From NCBI RefSeq assembly GCF_005233835.1, contig NZ_SZQA01000033.1, forward strand, positions 1 through 64,000: a DNA stretch of 64,000 nucleotides, written 5' to 3'. The notes below the pieces were generated by a model, which made no database searches, was not told the origin of the DNA, and saw only the letters and a program-made list of their open reading frames with translations. Made by a program: the position numbers and the translations under genes. Of the stretch, positions 30,927-39,193 are shown piece by piece. Position 1 is the first letter of the stretch. Each line of letters starts with the position of its first letter. The stretch is from Herbidospora galbida (lineage in GTDB: Bacteria; Actinomycetota; Actinomycetes; Streptosporangiales; Streptosporangiaceae).

Positions 30927-30985
30927 TTGCGGAGAGGTTTAGCAGGGCCATACTCCGGGCCGAAATTCACAGACAAGGAATCAAT

Positions 30986-31555
30986 ATGACTGAGAGCACC
31001 ACGCCGCGCCTGCACATCAAGGTCACGGACACTCAGGACCGGTACATCGGGGAGAACTGGTTCGACGCGACCGACTATTACGCCGTAGACGAAGGGCTTG
31101 AAGAGATCGTCAGTGAAGCGAGTGACGTCCTCACGTACAAGACGGAGATCATCGGCTCCGAGGGGTTCGGCTGGTTCGCTGACAAGCTCTCCGGCCTGTC
31201 GGTCGAGAAGGCATGCGGCATCGGCTACCTGATCGAAGAGAAGGGGCTCGACGTCGTCACCGAGTGGCACAAGCTTCGTGGCCCCATCGAGTACTTCCCC
31301 GCCGACGCGATCGACGCGGAGCGGAAGTTCGACGCCGAATACCAGGGAGAGTTCAGCTCCGCTGGCGCGTTCGCCAAGGACTACGTTCCCCAGCAGCACG
31401 CCGAAATGTTTGAGACGGTGCCGAGAAACATCGTCGAGAACATCAACTGGGAGGGTGTGGCCGAGAGTCTGCACGGCCATTACGGCGTCACGGTGGTAAG
31501 CAGGGGTCCTGGTCAGTGGGACGGCGTCGTGGTCTTCCGTCTGGAGAACGAGTAA
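30986..31555 (+). CDS. ArdA-like antirestriction protein candidate
   Basis: 189 residues, acidic. The C-terminal third follows the ArdA pattern: YQGEFSSAGAFAKDYV, a helical segment, then NINWEGVAESLHGHYGVTVV and a final VVVFRLENE. ArdA proteins mimic B-form DNA and inhibit type I restriction enzymes. The N-terminal domain is more divergent but has the expected acidic helices (VDEGLEEIVSEASDVL). Two further ArdA-like genes lie 3.5-4.6 kb downstream. I consider the fold likely and the activity inferred. Confidence 0.6.
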   Translation: MTESTTPRLHIKVTDTQDRYIGENWFDATDYYAVDEGLEEIVSEASDVLTYKTEIIGSEGFGWFADKLSGLSVEKACGIGYLIEEKGLDVVTEWHKLRGPIEYFPADAIDAERKFDAEYQGEFSSAGAFAKDYVPQQHAEMFETVPRNIVENINWEGVAESLHGHYGVTVVSRGPGQWDGVVVFRLENE

Positions 31556-31557
31556 CC

Positions 31558-31872
31558 ATGACTCTGATCAAGTTCGGGTCGTGGAACAACGACCCCGACG
31601 TACACAAACAGCACATCACCCTCATGGGCGAGCGCATCGCAATCATCACGCTTGAGCGCGGTGCCAACGACATCTGGGGTATGCGGCTGCTGGGTGCCAT
31701 CAGGGAGGGGTCTGGTGGAGAGCGGGACAAGATCGGCCCGCCGGTGGGGTTCCCTGCCGATTACGACGTCGACACCGTTCGGAGCGCGGCCATGGCCACT
31801 GCCGCCGCGCTGCTCTCCGACTGGTTGAAGGGGCAGGTCCTAGAGGGGCTGGAAGAGGCGAAGCGGTCATGA
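31558..31872 (+). CDS. Hypothetical protein
   Basis: 104 residues, starting 2 bp after the ArdA-like stop. N-terminal beta segments and a C-terminal helix (RSAAMATAAALLSDWLKG). Overlaps the next gene by 4 bp. Coupled expression with the ArdA-like gene is likely. Confidence 0.6.
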   Translation: MTLIKFGSWNNDPDVHKQHITLMGERIAIITLERGANDIWGMRLLGAIREGSGGERDKIGPPVGFPADYDVDTVRSAAMATAAALLSDWLKGQVLEGLEEAKRS

Positions 31873-32141
31873 CGGCACCGACTCCCGAACCCGGCGAGCT
31901 GAGAGACGACATCGGGCAAGCACAGGTCGTCCATGTGCTCTCACCTCCTGAGCGTATCCCTATCAACGAGGACGGAGCCCCGGCTGTCGGCCTGCCTGTG
32001 ATGCTCTACGAGCCGAACTACGCCAACCCCGGTGCCGGGCCGATAAAGCGTCAGGTGGTTCTGATGCTCCCCTGGGATGAGGCGAGTCGCCTCGTCATCG
32101 ATATCACACGGCTGATCGTGGAGGATTCGAGTGGCGTCTAG
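31869..32141 (+). CDS. Hypothetical protein
   Basis: 90 residues with an ATGA overlap upstream. Proline-rich N-terminus, then VVLMLPWDEASRLVIDITRL. The 3' end overlaps a small downstream frame. Not recognised. Confidence 0.55.
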   Translation: MTAPTPEPGELRDDIGQAQVVHVLSPPERIPINEDGAPAVGLPVMLYEPNYANPGAGPIKRQVVLMLPWDEASRLVIDITRLIVEDSSGV

Positions 32142-32244
32142 ATCTCAGGCGATGTTACTTGATCTGATCGAGAGGATCATCCGGGACATCCTCCGTAGTC
32201 GTCAGCGCCGAAATTCCCGACAGAAAAGGAGAGGAGACTCATGA
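32131..32244 (+). CDS. Basic micro-protein
   Basis: 37 residues starting at GTG, with GGAGG 6 nt upstream inside the previous gene. The protein is strongly basic (LLDLIERIIRDILRSRQRRN, SRQKRRGDS). Its stop overlaps the next ATG (ATGA), which supports translation. Part of its 3' end is the GCCGAAATTC motif read as codons, so overlap of gene and signal is notable. Confidence 0.45.
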   Translation: MASRSQAMLLDLIERIIRDILRSRQRRNSRQKRRGDS

Positions 32245-32606
32245 ACAGCGTTGAGTTCGAATCTGGTGATGTCGCGAGGTTCTATCTGGGAACGGAGGAG
32301 ATTCGCTACACCTTCGTCTCTGACGGGGCGGCCGGAACGATCACCGCCAAGTCCGCGTTCTTCGGCGAGCCCAAAAAGATGGCCGTCATGCTTCAGCTCT
32401 CGGACAACACTGAAATTGGCGACTGGGGAATTATGGGGGTCGTCCTCTGTGACGGGCACCAACTCACGGCGCGGCCTCATTTCAACGCGGCCGACAAATA
32501 CCCGCTCGACGGCGTCGACAACGAAGAGGCGCGTGCGAGCATTTCGCGCCTCTTCTCCGAAATCGCATGGCATTACTACGAGATCACGAACTGGAGAAGG
32601 AGCTAG
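32241..32606 (+). CDS. Hypothetical protein
   Basis: 121 residues, preceded by AAAAGGAGAGGAG. Beta-rich with IRYTFVSDGAAGTITAK and a C-terminal helix (ASISRLFSEIAWHYYEITNW). Not recognised. Confidence 0.6.
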   Translation: MNSVEFESGDVARFYLGTEEIRYTFVSDGAAGTITAKSAFFGEPKKMAVMLQLSDNTEIGDWGIMGVVLCDGHQLTARPHFNAADKYPLDGVDNEEARASISRLFSEIAWHYYEITNWRRS

Positions 32607-32607
32607 C

Positions 32608-32901
32608 ATGATCGACGAGAGGGAGATTCTTGAGGCCCTTCGCGCGACTGACGAGCGACTGGTGGCGGAGCAGGATCTCACACCCGTTCAGCTGATCCTT
32701 CGGGACAGGCCTGAGACGGGTGTCACCGTTCTTCGCCGGGCCTACGAGATGGGCGGCGACATCCTTAACGCGTGGGATGTCCTGGCGTCGGCTCTGACCA
32801 TTCAGAAGAGCGTGGAAGCGGTTCTCGAACACCTCGGCCACGACCTCGGAATGACGATCCTCAGGAAGGTCGCTGAGCTCAAGTACAACGCCAAGCTCTA
32901 A
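32608..32901 (+). CDS. Hypothetical protein
   Basis: 97 residues from the ATG at 32608 with AAGGAGCTAGC upstream. All-helical (EILEALRATDERLVAEQDLT, LNAWDVLASALTIQKSVEAV). Not recognised. Confidence 0.6.
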   Translation: MIDEREILEALRATDERLVAEQDLTPVQLILRDRPETGVTVLRRAYEMGGDILNAWDVLASALTIQKSVEAVLEHLGHDLGMTILRKVAELKYNAKL

Positions 32902-32931
32902 CGTCGGACCAACATCAAAGAGGAATAACCC

Positions 32932-33495
32932 ATGTCAGCGCCGGAGAGATATTTCATCGACTTCGCCACATCGGAAATGGCGTCATGGATCGCCAGCATG
33001 CCGGAACTGGCGGACGTACCTGCCGCCACCGTCGCTGGGTGGCGCGTGACCATGTACAGCGCTGCCCTCGACGTCCTCAAGGAACTGGACAACGAGCACG
33101 ACGGCTTCTACGACGGCACCAGCATCTGGGTTAGCGGTGACGAGTTCACCGTGCATGCCCTCACTGAGACCGTCGACCTGTTAGAGCGGGTTCTCTACGA
33201 CCTCGCTGTGAGGGCGAAGAGTCGCATTTTCCAATTCGGCTCCGATTATCTGGCGCTGCACCCGGAAGACGCCCAGGCCGGGGAGAAAGAAGACGACCCG
33301 TTCGACACGCTTCTGAGCGCGGAGCTGATGCGGATCGAAGGAATCGCAGAGGCCATGGAACTGGTCCTCGGCTTCGACGACAAGGGGCGTCCCTCCCGAG
33401 CGGTCCGGGTCAAAGACCTGATCAATACGTCTGAAGTGACCGCGCTCAAGGAGAGGGTCAACGCCCGAGCAGGCCGACCGATCTTCGACATCTGA
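32932..33495 (+). CDS. Hypothetical helical protein
   Basis: 187 residues with AGAGGAATAACCC before the ATG. Long helices with LDVLKELDNEHDGFYDG and LTETVDLLERVLYDLAVRAK. A low-confidence resemblance to MazG-type all-alpha proteins exists but catalytic Glu/Asp motifs are not evident. Confidence 0.55.
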   Translation: MSAPERYFIDFATSEMASWIASMPELADVPAATVAGWRVTMYSAALDVLKELDNEHDGFYDGTSIWVSGDEFTVHALTETVDLLERVLYDLAVRAKSRIFQFGSDYLALHPEDAQAGEKEDDPFDTLLSAELMRIEGIAEAMELVLGFDDKGRPSRAVRVKDLINTSEVTALKERVNARAGRPIFDI

Positions 33496-33554
33496 CCTGG
33501 GTCATCGTCCCTTTGAGGGGTGTACCACCAACAGACCCGTAGATGGAGAAACAC

Positions 33555-33863
33555 ATGGACATAAGAGACGAGAAGACACTCATCCCGGTCGCCGAGCTTC
33601 TCGCGAAGTGGGCCGTCGCCGATGCTGACGGTCCGGTGGCTCGGCTGACGAGGCTGTACGAGAACACCGAAGAGACGGCGACCTTTCGGACCATCCTCAT
33701 GAACGCCTCGGTCGAGGTGGGCGGCGCGATCTCGGAGGCCGCCTACGACCTGATGTTCAGTACCGACCCCGCCGACGACGAGAGCTGTTCGGTCCGGCGC
33801 GGCTGGGTCGTCAACTCGGCGATCAACCGGGTATCCGAGTCGCACTCATGGATTCGCCCCTGA
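33555..33863 (+). CDS. Hypothetical protein
   Basis: 102 residues from the ATG at 33555 (GGAG 6 nt upstream). Helical with LIPVAELLAKWAVADADGPV and MNASVEVGGAISEAAYDLMF. Not recognised. Followed by a hairpin. Confidence 0.55.
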   Translation: MDIRDEKTLIPVAELLAKWAVADADGPVARLTRLYENTEETATFRTILMNASVEVGGAISEAAYDLMFSTDPADDESCSVRRGWVVNSAINRVSESHSWIRP

Positions 33864-33876
33864 TTCGCTGCGCACT

Positions 33877-33913
33877 CTCTCACCTCCCGGCTTCGGGGAC
33901 GGAAGGTGAGGGA
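33877..33913 (+). terminator. Hairpin terminator candidate
   Basis: TCTCTCACCT pairs with AGGTGAGGGA with an inner CCCGG/CCGG-type mini-stem. A GGGGCCGAAATTCGGAGAGGAC start-associated stretch follows within 60 bp (quoted here as separate motifs GCCGAAATTC and GAGAGGAC). Confidence 0.5.
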
Positions 33914-33981
33914 CTCGCTGGAATCAGTCCAGCACAGTTGTAGGGGCCGAAATTCGGAGAGGACATGAGGAAGAGAGACGC

Positions 33982-34647
33982 ATGAGTAAGAGCATCGAGA
34001 TTGGCACCGTTCACATCACCGAGAAGTACGAGGAGAGGGAACGGGCGTTCCAGACGGCATCCTGGTGGCGTGACAACGACGTGGCGCCGCAGTCGGTGGC
34101 ATTGATGGGTGAGTTCTCCGGCGGCCAGCTCATCGACTGGTGGTACACGCTGGACACGGTGATCACGGCCGATTATTTCGCATCGTCCGGGTTCGGTATC
34201 ACGCTGGACTACGACACCGCACAGAACGCGGGCAAGCCCAACAAGATCACGCACCGCACGTACTGCTACATCCTGGCCGAGCTGCTCGCGGTGAAGAAGG
34301 GTGAGCTCAAGCACGGGTTCATCGTGCTCGACCCGAACCTGAAATTCCGGATCAGTACCTTCGAGGGCTCAGGGCATCGCATGTCCCGGCTACACAACCC
34401 GGTCTGCATGGACTGTGCCGCGCCGATCCGTATCGCGACCGAGTACGAGCGCTGGGCCGGAGTCGACCGTCTGAAGAACCCACATGCGTTCCCGGCGCGT
34501 GAGTACATGCACGTCACCGACACGGACGGTGAGCCACACAACGGTCGGCCGACGAAAGAGAGCTGGCTCGACTACACCATCCCCAACGTCCAGTACCGGC
34601 TGCACCTCGTCGAGGACGGGGCCGAAATCAAGGAGAACCAGGCATGA
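33982..34647 (+). CDS. Hypothetical protein with Cys pair
   Basis: 221 residues behind AAGAGAGACGC. Contains LHNPVCMDCAAPIRIATEYE, a C-x2-C pair, and several Trp/Tyr-rich segments (WWRDNDVAPQSVALMG). No family was recognised. The 3' end overlaps the next gene by 4 bp. Confidence 0.6.
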   Translation: MSKSIEIGTVHITEKYEERERAFQTASWWRDNDVAPQSVALMGEFSGGQLIDWWYTLDTVITADYFASSGFGITLDYDTAQNAGKPNKITHRTYCYILAELLAVKKGELKHGFIVLDPNLKFRISTFEGSGHRMSRLHNPVCMDCAAPIRIATEYERWAGVDRLKNPHAFPAREYMHVTDTDGEPHNGRPTKESWLDYTIPNVQYRLHLVEDGAEIKENQA

Positions 34648-34979
34648 CCGAGTACACGCCCTACGGCTGGGTCATCACCGAGGACCTGATCACCAATGGC
34701 GAGTACAACGGGGTGATGGGGCCGCGCACGATGGACCCCGAACTTGAGGCGCGTCTTGAAGCCGGAGAGGGCACGGAGTTCCGTCTGCTCGACGACGACG
34801 GCGAGCACTACGCCACTGGCCGGATCATCGGCCCGGCCGACCCCGACTGGGGGAAGAAGGCGAAGGAGTACGAGATGGTCGAATGGGAGTTCGCTCCGCT
34901 CCACGAGTTCGGCGCGAGGAACTGGGGCTGCACCGACGTGCAGTACAAGAACGACGCCGGTGAGTGGAAGAACCTGTAG
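34644..34979 (+). CDS. Acidic hypothetical protein
   Basis: 111 residues, acidic (EARLEAGEGTEFRLLDDDGE), with Trp-rich C-terminus. Start overlaps the previous stop (ATGA) and lies behind AAGGAGAACCAGGC. It directly precedes two ArdA-like genes. Not recognised. Confidence 0.6.
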   Translation: MTEYTPYGWVITEDLITNGEYNGVMGPRTMDPELEARLEAGEGTEFRLLDDDGEHYATGRIIGPADPDWGKKAKEYEMVEWEFAPLHEFGARNWGCTDVQYKNDAGEWKNL

Positions 34980-35027
34980 GACCGTAACGAGAAGCGCAAC
35001 AAGTTAACCAATTAAGGAGACAATCAC

Positions 35028-35561
35028 ATGGACTTCGAGATCACCCTCATCGACCTCAACCCCGAAGGCAACGTCGACCACGTGTTCAACCTGCTCGACG
35101 ACGACCTGATGAACGACGTCAACGCCGCCTTCGGTGACGAGGGCAGCAACGAGGACGCGAAGGAGGGCGTGCATTTCAAAGTCGGCCCGGTCAACGGGAT
35201 GGAGCCGCTGTACGACGAGGGCGAGGTGCCTGATGCCTCCTTCGCCGAGATTCTTCGCGCCGCGCGGCTGGCCGCGCAGGCTAAGGACGAGTCCTGGGAG
35301 GGGTTCCTCGCCTGGGTCGACGACACGGGCGGCGGTCTTCGGTTCTACCCTGACGACGACGAGGCGCTGAAGACCTTCCGGAAGCAGTTCCGGGGCGAGT
35401 ACGAGGACCTGGAAGAGTACGCGAAGGAGTGGGCCGAGGACCAGGGCGCTCCCGAGGCGATGTTCGGCTACATGGACTGGGACGGCTTCGGCGTGTGGCT
35501 CGCGACGGACTACAACGTCATCGACCTGCCGAGCGGTAACATCGCGATCTTCACGAAGTAG
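35028..35561 (+). CDS. ArdA-like antirestriction protein candidate
   Basis: 177 residues, net charge strongly negative (LLDDDLMNDVNAAFGDEGSN). The C-terminal signature is clear: FRGEYEDLEEYAKEWAED followed by YMDWDGFGVWLATDYNVIDL and IAIF, matching the ArdA C-terminal domain. AAGGAGACAATCAC precedes the ATG. ArdA mimics DNA to block type I restriction. It is paralogous to the next gene. Confidence 0.65.
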   Translation: MDFEITLIDLNPEGNVDHVFNLLDDDLMNDVNAAFGDEGSNEDAKEGVHFKVGPVNGMEPLYDEGEVPDASFAEILRAARLAAQAKDESWEGFLAWVDDTGGGLRFYPDDDEALKTFRKQFRGEYEDLEEYAKEWAEDQGAPEAMFGYMDWDGFGVWLATDYNVIDLPSGNIAIFTK

Positions 35562-35579
35562 ATCAGCTCCGCCCGAATT

Positions 35580-35613
35580 TTCAGGCTCGGCACACACGGT
35601 GTCGGGCCTTCGT
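35580..35613 (+). terminator. Hairpin between the ArdA-like genes
   Basis: GGCTCGGCAC and GTGTCGGGCCTT pair around ACACG and are followed by CGTCATGTC. The GCCT-T-N-GTCAT tail matches the hairpins at 22863, 23468 and 27560. Confidence 0.55.
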
Positions 35614-35630
35614 CATGTCTGGAGGTACTT

Positions 35631-36167
35631 ATGGACTTCGATCCTTATATCACTCTCGTCAGCCTGGACGGCTGGGCGAGTACGCGGATGCGCCTGCTGG
35701 ATTGGGACGACGAGCGCGCCAAAGAGATCAGGCTGCTGTTCGGCGAGAACGCCAAACAGGGGAGCCACTTCAACATCGAAAGCATCGATGGGATGGAGCC
35801 GCTCTGGCACCCAGTCGGAGACACCTACAGGGATCTGGAGCTGCGTCACATCGTAGTGATCGCTCGGCGAGCGAGGCTGTGCAAATCACCACAGGCGTTC
35901 CTTGCGTGGATCAAGCTGATCCGGTCCGACCTCATCGGGAAAGAAGGCCTTTCCTTCGATGCGGTCACGTCGTACTTCCAGGCGTCCTTCCGAGGCGAGT
36001 TCGCCAGCCTGGCCGGATACGCGCGACAGTGGGCTGACGGTCAGCGGTGGCATCCCTACGTGCGCCTGCACATCGACTGGGACGGGCTCGGCCGGTCGCT
36101 CACAGAGGATGCCGTGGTCGCTGAGCTCCCGAACGGCAAGATCGCGGTACTCACGTACAACACCTGA
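35631..36167 (+). CDS. ArdA-like protein, paralogue
   Basis: 178 residues. It shares start (MDFDPYITLVSLDGWAS), middle (GSHFNIESIDGMEPLW matching GVHFKVGPVNGMEPLY) and C-terminus (FRGEFASLAGYARQWAD, HIDWDGLGRSLTEDAVVAEL) with the preceding gene. It is less acidic, with several Arg residues, so it may have diverged in target. A hairpin with GTCAT tail separates the two. Confidence 0.62.
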   Translation: MDFDPYITLVSLDGWASTRMRLLDWDDERAKEIRLLFGENAKQGSHFNIESIDGMEPLWHPVGDTYRDLELRHIVVIARRARLCKSPQAFLAWIKLIRSDLIGKEGLSFDAVTSYFQASFRGEFASLAGYARQWADGQRWHPYVRLHIDWDGLGRSLTEDAVVAELPNGKIAVLTYNT

Positions 36168-36350
36168 TCACCACGGCGAGCGGAAGGTCACCGGCGACGG
36201 CGGGATCACCGCTCAGGGAGGATCCGACCAGCATCGGTCGGGCGCAGGCCAGTACGGGCTGTGTCCGGCCGTTTTTGTTTGGCCCCTCACGACGGCTCTC
36301 CACAGCGGGTGGGTGAGCTATACCTACACGAGTAAGAAAGGAGCCTACTC

Positions 36351-36731
36351 ATGGGGACTGCGATCTTGGTCAAACGGAAGCCTGTTCGCATCAACTACTC
36401 GGTGAACACTACGGTGTATGAACGTGCGATTGAGCTGGCCGCCACGATGAACCTGACGGTGCCTCAGGTGCTCACACACCTCATCCCTCAGGTGCTGGCG
36501 CGGCCGGAGCCGCAGTGGCGGCCGACGCTGGCGGTTCTGCGGATGCATGGCCCGCAGAACCGTCAAGAGTTCGCGAACGTGCCTGAGGACCTTCTCAAGG
36601 ACGGAGAGGAGAATTTCCTGCCGGGCGCCGAAACTCCGCTAGAGCGTGGACGGCTGGCGGCGATGGTACTGAACTACTACGTGGCTGGGGTGATCACGCT
36701 CAACGTCAAGGTGGAGCTCAATGAACCGTGA
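36351..36731 (+). CDS. Hypothetical protein, possible ribbon-helix-helix
   Basis: 126 residues. The N-terminus (KRKPVRINYSVNTTVYERAI, ELAATMNLTVPQVLTHLIPQ) has a strand followed by two helices, as in ribbon-helix-helix DNA-binding proteins. The 183 bp upstream have only weak hairpins and probably the promoter. AAAGGAGCCTACTC precedes the ATG. Overlaps the next gene by 11 bp. Confidence 0.55.
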   Translation: MGTAILVKRKPVRINYSVNTTVYERAIELAATMNLTVPQVLTHLIPQVLARPEPQWRPTLAVLRMHGPQNRQEFANVPEDLLKDGEENFLPGAETPLERGRLAAMVLNYYVAGVITLNVKVELNEP

Positions 36732-37383
36732 AGACGTCCTTCGCCGAATTCGAGCAGCCCTAGATCAGGCTAACCACCGGAGTACACCGCGCGGTCAGGC
36801 CATCTCGGCGCTGGCGGTGGCGACGAAGCTAGCACAGCGCCTCGGTCTCGACGATCCCCGCCAGGCCGTGGTCGACGTCGCCTGGTACGAGATCAGCACA
36901 CGCGGCCAGCATCACCCCGAACGCGGCGAGGCTCTGTGGGAGGTCAGTGAGACTCTCGGCTGCCGTGCCGTGCTACATGGTCACCGGCGCCGGGATCGAC
37001 CGGCGCACCTGGAGCTGATCGGCCAGCCGCCGACGCTGGAATGGCTGTGTGATCGACTGCTTCCCTCGGTCTCCTTTCAGATGGAGATGCGCTTGATGGA
37101 GGAGCTTCTCCAGCGTCGTGGACAATCCCGTACCGACCGTACCGATTTTGTACGAGGATGGTATGGCGGCTGGGGGAGCGAGGTCGCCGAAGTGCTCCGG
37201 CTACGGGGCAGGGCTCGCGAAGTGACCGAGCTTGTCGACGCCGAATTTCGCAGGCGCCACCCACAGCTGCACCCCAACAGAACGATCTATTTCTCCCCCC
37301 AAGGGCATGCCCTCGGCCGACAGGCCGGTCAGGTGGTGGACCTCGGGGATCGAGTTCTCATAGAAGGCGACAACAGTGAGTGA
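36721..37383 (+). CDS. DUF2786-like protein
   Basis: 220 residues. The start (MNREDVLRRIRAALDQANHR, QAISALAVATKLAQRLGL) follows the DUF2786 pattern of a helical pair. The C-terminal part has DFVRGWYGGWGSEVAEVLRL and FSPQGHALGRQAGQ, typical of the domain that follows DUF2786 in mobile elements. Function unknown. Confidence 0.62.
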   Translation: MNREDVLRRIRAALDQANHRSTPRGQAISALAVATKLAQRLGLDDPRQAVVDVAWYEISTRGQHHPERGEALWEVSETLGCRAVLHGHRRRDRPAHLELIGQPPTLEWLCDRLLPSVSFQMEMRLMEELLQRRGQSRTDRTDFVRGWYGGWGSEVAEVLRLRGRAREVTELVDAEFRRRHPQLHPNRTIYFSPQGHALGRQAGQVVDLGDRVLIEGDNSE

Positions 37384-37780
37384 ATCGGAGCGGGAAAGGC
37401 CCGACGAATACAGGACGCCGATTGATGAGTTCATCGACAAAGCTCGTCGCGCTCAAGGGTTGAGCTGGAACGAACTCGTCGAAAAAGCAAGGATGACAAA
37501 ATCGGGCTTGATGTCCGTCCGCAATGGCGATACTCGATCCATTAGGCCGAAGACCTCTACTGGGCTCGACGATGCACTCGGCCTGCCGCGCGGAACAATC
37601 GAAAAGGTCTTTAAGGGAGACACTGCTATCGACATGAGTCCGAAGATCCTTACCGTACACTCCTCTGCGCGCATCAGCCCCGAAATGGCAATGCAGCTTC
37701 TAGAGCTCGCCAACAAGCACGGTCACGCTCTGATCATCAAGGACAACGCCAACACTGAGGAAGAGGGTCGAAATGAGTGA
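37376..37780 (+). CDS. XRE-type helix-turn-helix protein
   Basis: 134 residues from a GTG inside the previous gene. The HTH (FIDKARRAQGLSWNELVEKA, RMTKSGLMSVRNGDTRSI) is followed by LDDALGLPRGTIEKVFKGD, then a short tail. It may be an early-region repressor. Overlaps neighbours at both ends. Confidence 0.8.
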   Translation: MSESERERPDEYRTPIDEFIDKARRAQGLSWNELVEKARMTKSGLMSVRNGDTRSIRPKTSTGLDDALGLPRGTIEKVFKGDTAIDMSPKILTVHSSARISPEMAMQLLELANKHGHALIIKDNANTEEEGRNE

Positions 37781-38060
37781 CGAGAAGAAGAAGTACACCA
37801 CGGTCGCCGGATCCGAATTCGACATGGCGTTCACGGTGGTGGTCCGCGTCAGGCAGACGGACGTGACGGGAGTCGACCGTCCGCATTACGAGATCGCGCA
37901 AGCGGCCCTGAATCACTTCAAGCACGCCCGGACCCTTCAGGTCGCGGCCCGCGCCGGAGAGAACATGCACCACGCCGGTTTCTACGAGATCGAGACGGTC
38001 GCGGTCCGCGCGGTTCAATTCCTTGATCTTCGGCGCGAGCTCCGAGAGGACGGGATGTAA
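37773..38060 (+). CDS. Hypothetical protein
   Basis: 95 residues with an 8-bp overlap upstream. Lys-rich start, then a strand-helix-strand-like pattern (FDMAFTVVVRVRQTDVTG, HYEIAQAALNHFKHARTLQV). Not recognised. Confidence 0.58.
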   Translation: MSDEKKKYTTVAGSEFDMAFTVVVRVRQTDVTGVDRPHYEIAQAALNHFKHARTLQVAARAGENMHHAGFYEIETVAVRAVQFLDLRRELREDGM

Positions 38061-38064
38061 TTAC

Positions 38065-38418
38065 ATGGGTAAGGACCTGAGAAAGGACGCCGACGACTAC
38101 GCCCACGACTTCGTCGCGATCCTGAAGGAACGTATTCCCATTCTTCGTAGCGACGGTGGCTTGGCTCGGACCCTTCGCGATGCGGTGGAGAAGCACTACC
38201 TCGATCCCAACCCTGATCCTGACGCCATTATCGCCCTTCCCGAAGGCGGGTACGGCGTGTGGCAGGTAAGGACATTGCTGGAGGACGACGATAAACGACG
38301 TCTGAAAGTACTGGCTCAGGACTCAGAGGGCTGGCCGGTGCGACATGCTGACGAGCGCTACCTCAACGACGAGCTCGCGTATCTATGGAGCAAGATCCGA
38401 TCGGACGATCCGACGTGA
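38065..38418 (+). CDS. Hypothetical protein
   Basis: 117 residues from the ATG at 38065, four bases after the previous stop. Helical start (DADDYAHDFVAILKERIPIL), then PEGGYGVWQVRTLLEDDDKR. Not recognised. Overlaps the next gene (GTGA). Confidence 0.58.
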   Translation: MGKDLRKDADDYAHDFVAILKERIPILRSDGGLARTLRDAVEKHYLDPNPDPDAIIALPEGGYGVWQVRTLLEDDDKRRLKVLAQDSEGWPVRHADERYLNDELAYLWSKIRSDDPT

Positions 38419-38594
38419 GTACCCACGACAAGTGCAAGACGATCGCTGAGAATCCTGAAGGCGGCTATCTGATCTGTTATAAATCGCCTCACCCGAATAA
38501 CCCTGAGCACTATGATCCGAGCGAGGAAAAGCGGTGGACCGACGCCGAGATTCCCCCACTCGTCAAGAAGACAAAGAGACTGAGGAATCGATGA
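38415..38594 (+). CDS. Small hypothetical protein
   Basis: 59 residues from the GTG at 38415, which overlaps the previous stop. VSTHDKCKTIAENPEGGYLI and a basic end (KKTKRLRNR). Overlaps the next ATG by 4 bp. Confidence 0.5.
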   Translation: MSTHDKCKTIAENPEGGYLICYKSPHPNNPEHYDPSEEKRWTDAEIPPLVKKTKRLRNR

Positions 38595-39064
38595 CCGATG
38601 ATCTGAGCCCTGGCTCCCACGCTTTGGCTGAAATTCTCAGCACCATGCCGGACAGCAGCGTTGAGGATGGACACGAGTACGTGTTCGTCTACAAGAAGAG
38701 AGGCCATGACCGGCTGCAACTCCTGGAGTCCGGCGAGAGCGGAGCTCAAGCTGTTTGGGCCCGTAAGGGCCGTAAGGGCCAGGGGCTCATTCTCCGGCGC
38801 CGCAAAACCATCGCCACGGTGTACGGGGAGTGGGAGACCGCTCCCCTAAACGATCTCGGGGAGATCGCCGACGACGAGGCCGCCGACAGGGTCGAGCTGT
38901 TCCTCCAACGACGAGCGGAGATGTCCGAGAGCGGTGCCCTCGACAAGAACCTCATCCACTCCCTCGACGGAAAGCCGGGCGACGACACGATATACGAGCT
39001 GACCATGGAAGATCTGTGGACGCTCGTGAATCGGAGCCGAGGAAATTGGGAGGTGTCTGAATGA
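38591..39064 (+). CDS. Hypothetical protein
   Basis: 157 residues from an ATGA overlap. Contains a beta segment (YVFVYKKRGHDRLQLLESGE) and a basic loop (RKGRKGQGLILRRRKT), then an acidic helical half. Not recognised. Confidence 0.58.
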   Translation: MTDDLSPGSHALAEILSTMPDSSVEDGHEYVFVYKKRGHDRLQLLESGESGAQAVWARKGRKGQGLILRRRKTIATVYGEWETAPLNDLGEIADDEAADRVELFLQRRAEMSESGALDKNLIHSLDGKPGDDTIYELTMEDLWTLVNRSRGNWEVSE

Positions 39065-39189
39065 TTGGCTGCAAATGCGGCGCCCGAACCTACAAGGGCC
39101 ACCTGAAGAAGTGCGCTGATGGTTACCCGGACCACGTCTACAAGGGAACCGATGTGTTTCGCATCAAGTTCGAGTACAAGGAGGACTAA
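39061..39189 (+). CDS. Zinc-ribbon-like micro-protein
   Basis: 42 residues: MIGCKCGARTYKGHLKKCAD, a C-x-C ... H-x3-C knuckle, then YPDHVYKGTDVFRIKFEYKED. It overlaps the previous gene by 4 bp (ATGA). Likely a single zinc-binding module. Confidence 0.6.
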   Translation: MIGCKCGARTYKGHLKKCADGYPDHVYKGTDVFRIKFEYKED

Positions 39190-39193
39190 CCAA

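Noticed and set aside
30581-31480. 299-codon leftward frame opposite the ArdA-like gene
   Set aside because: It covers an intergenic terminator and two well-supported rightward genes; typical antisense shadow.
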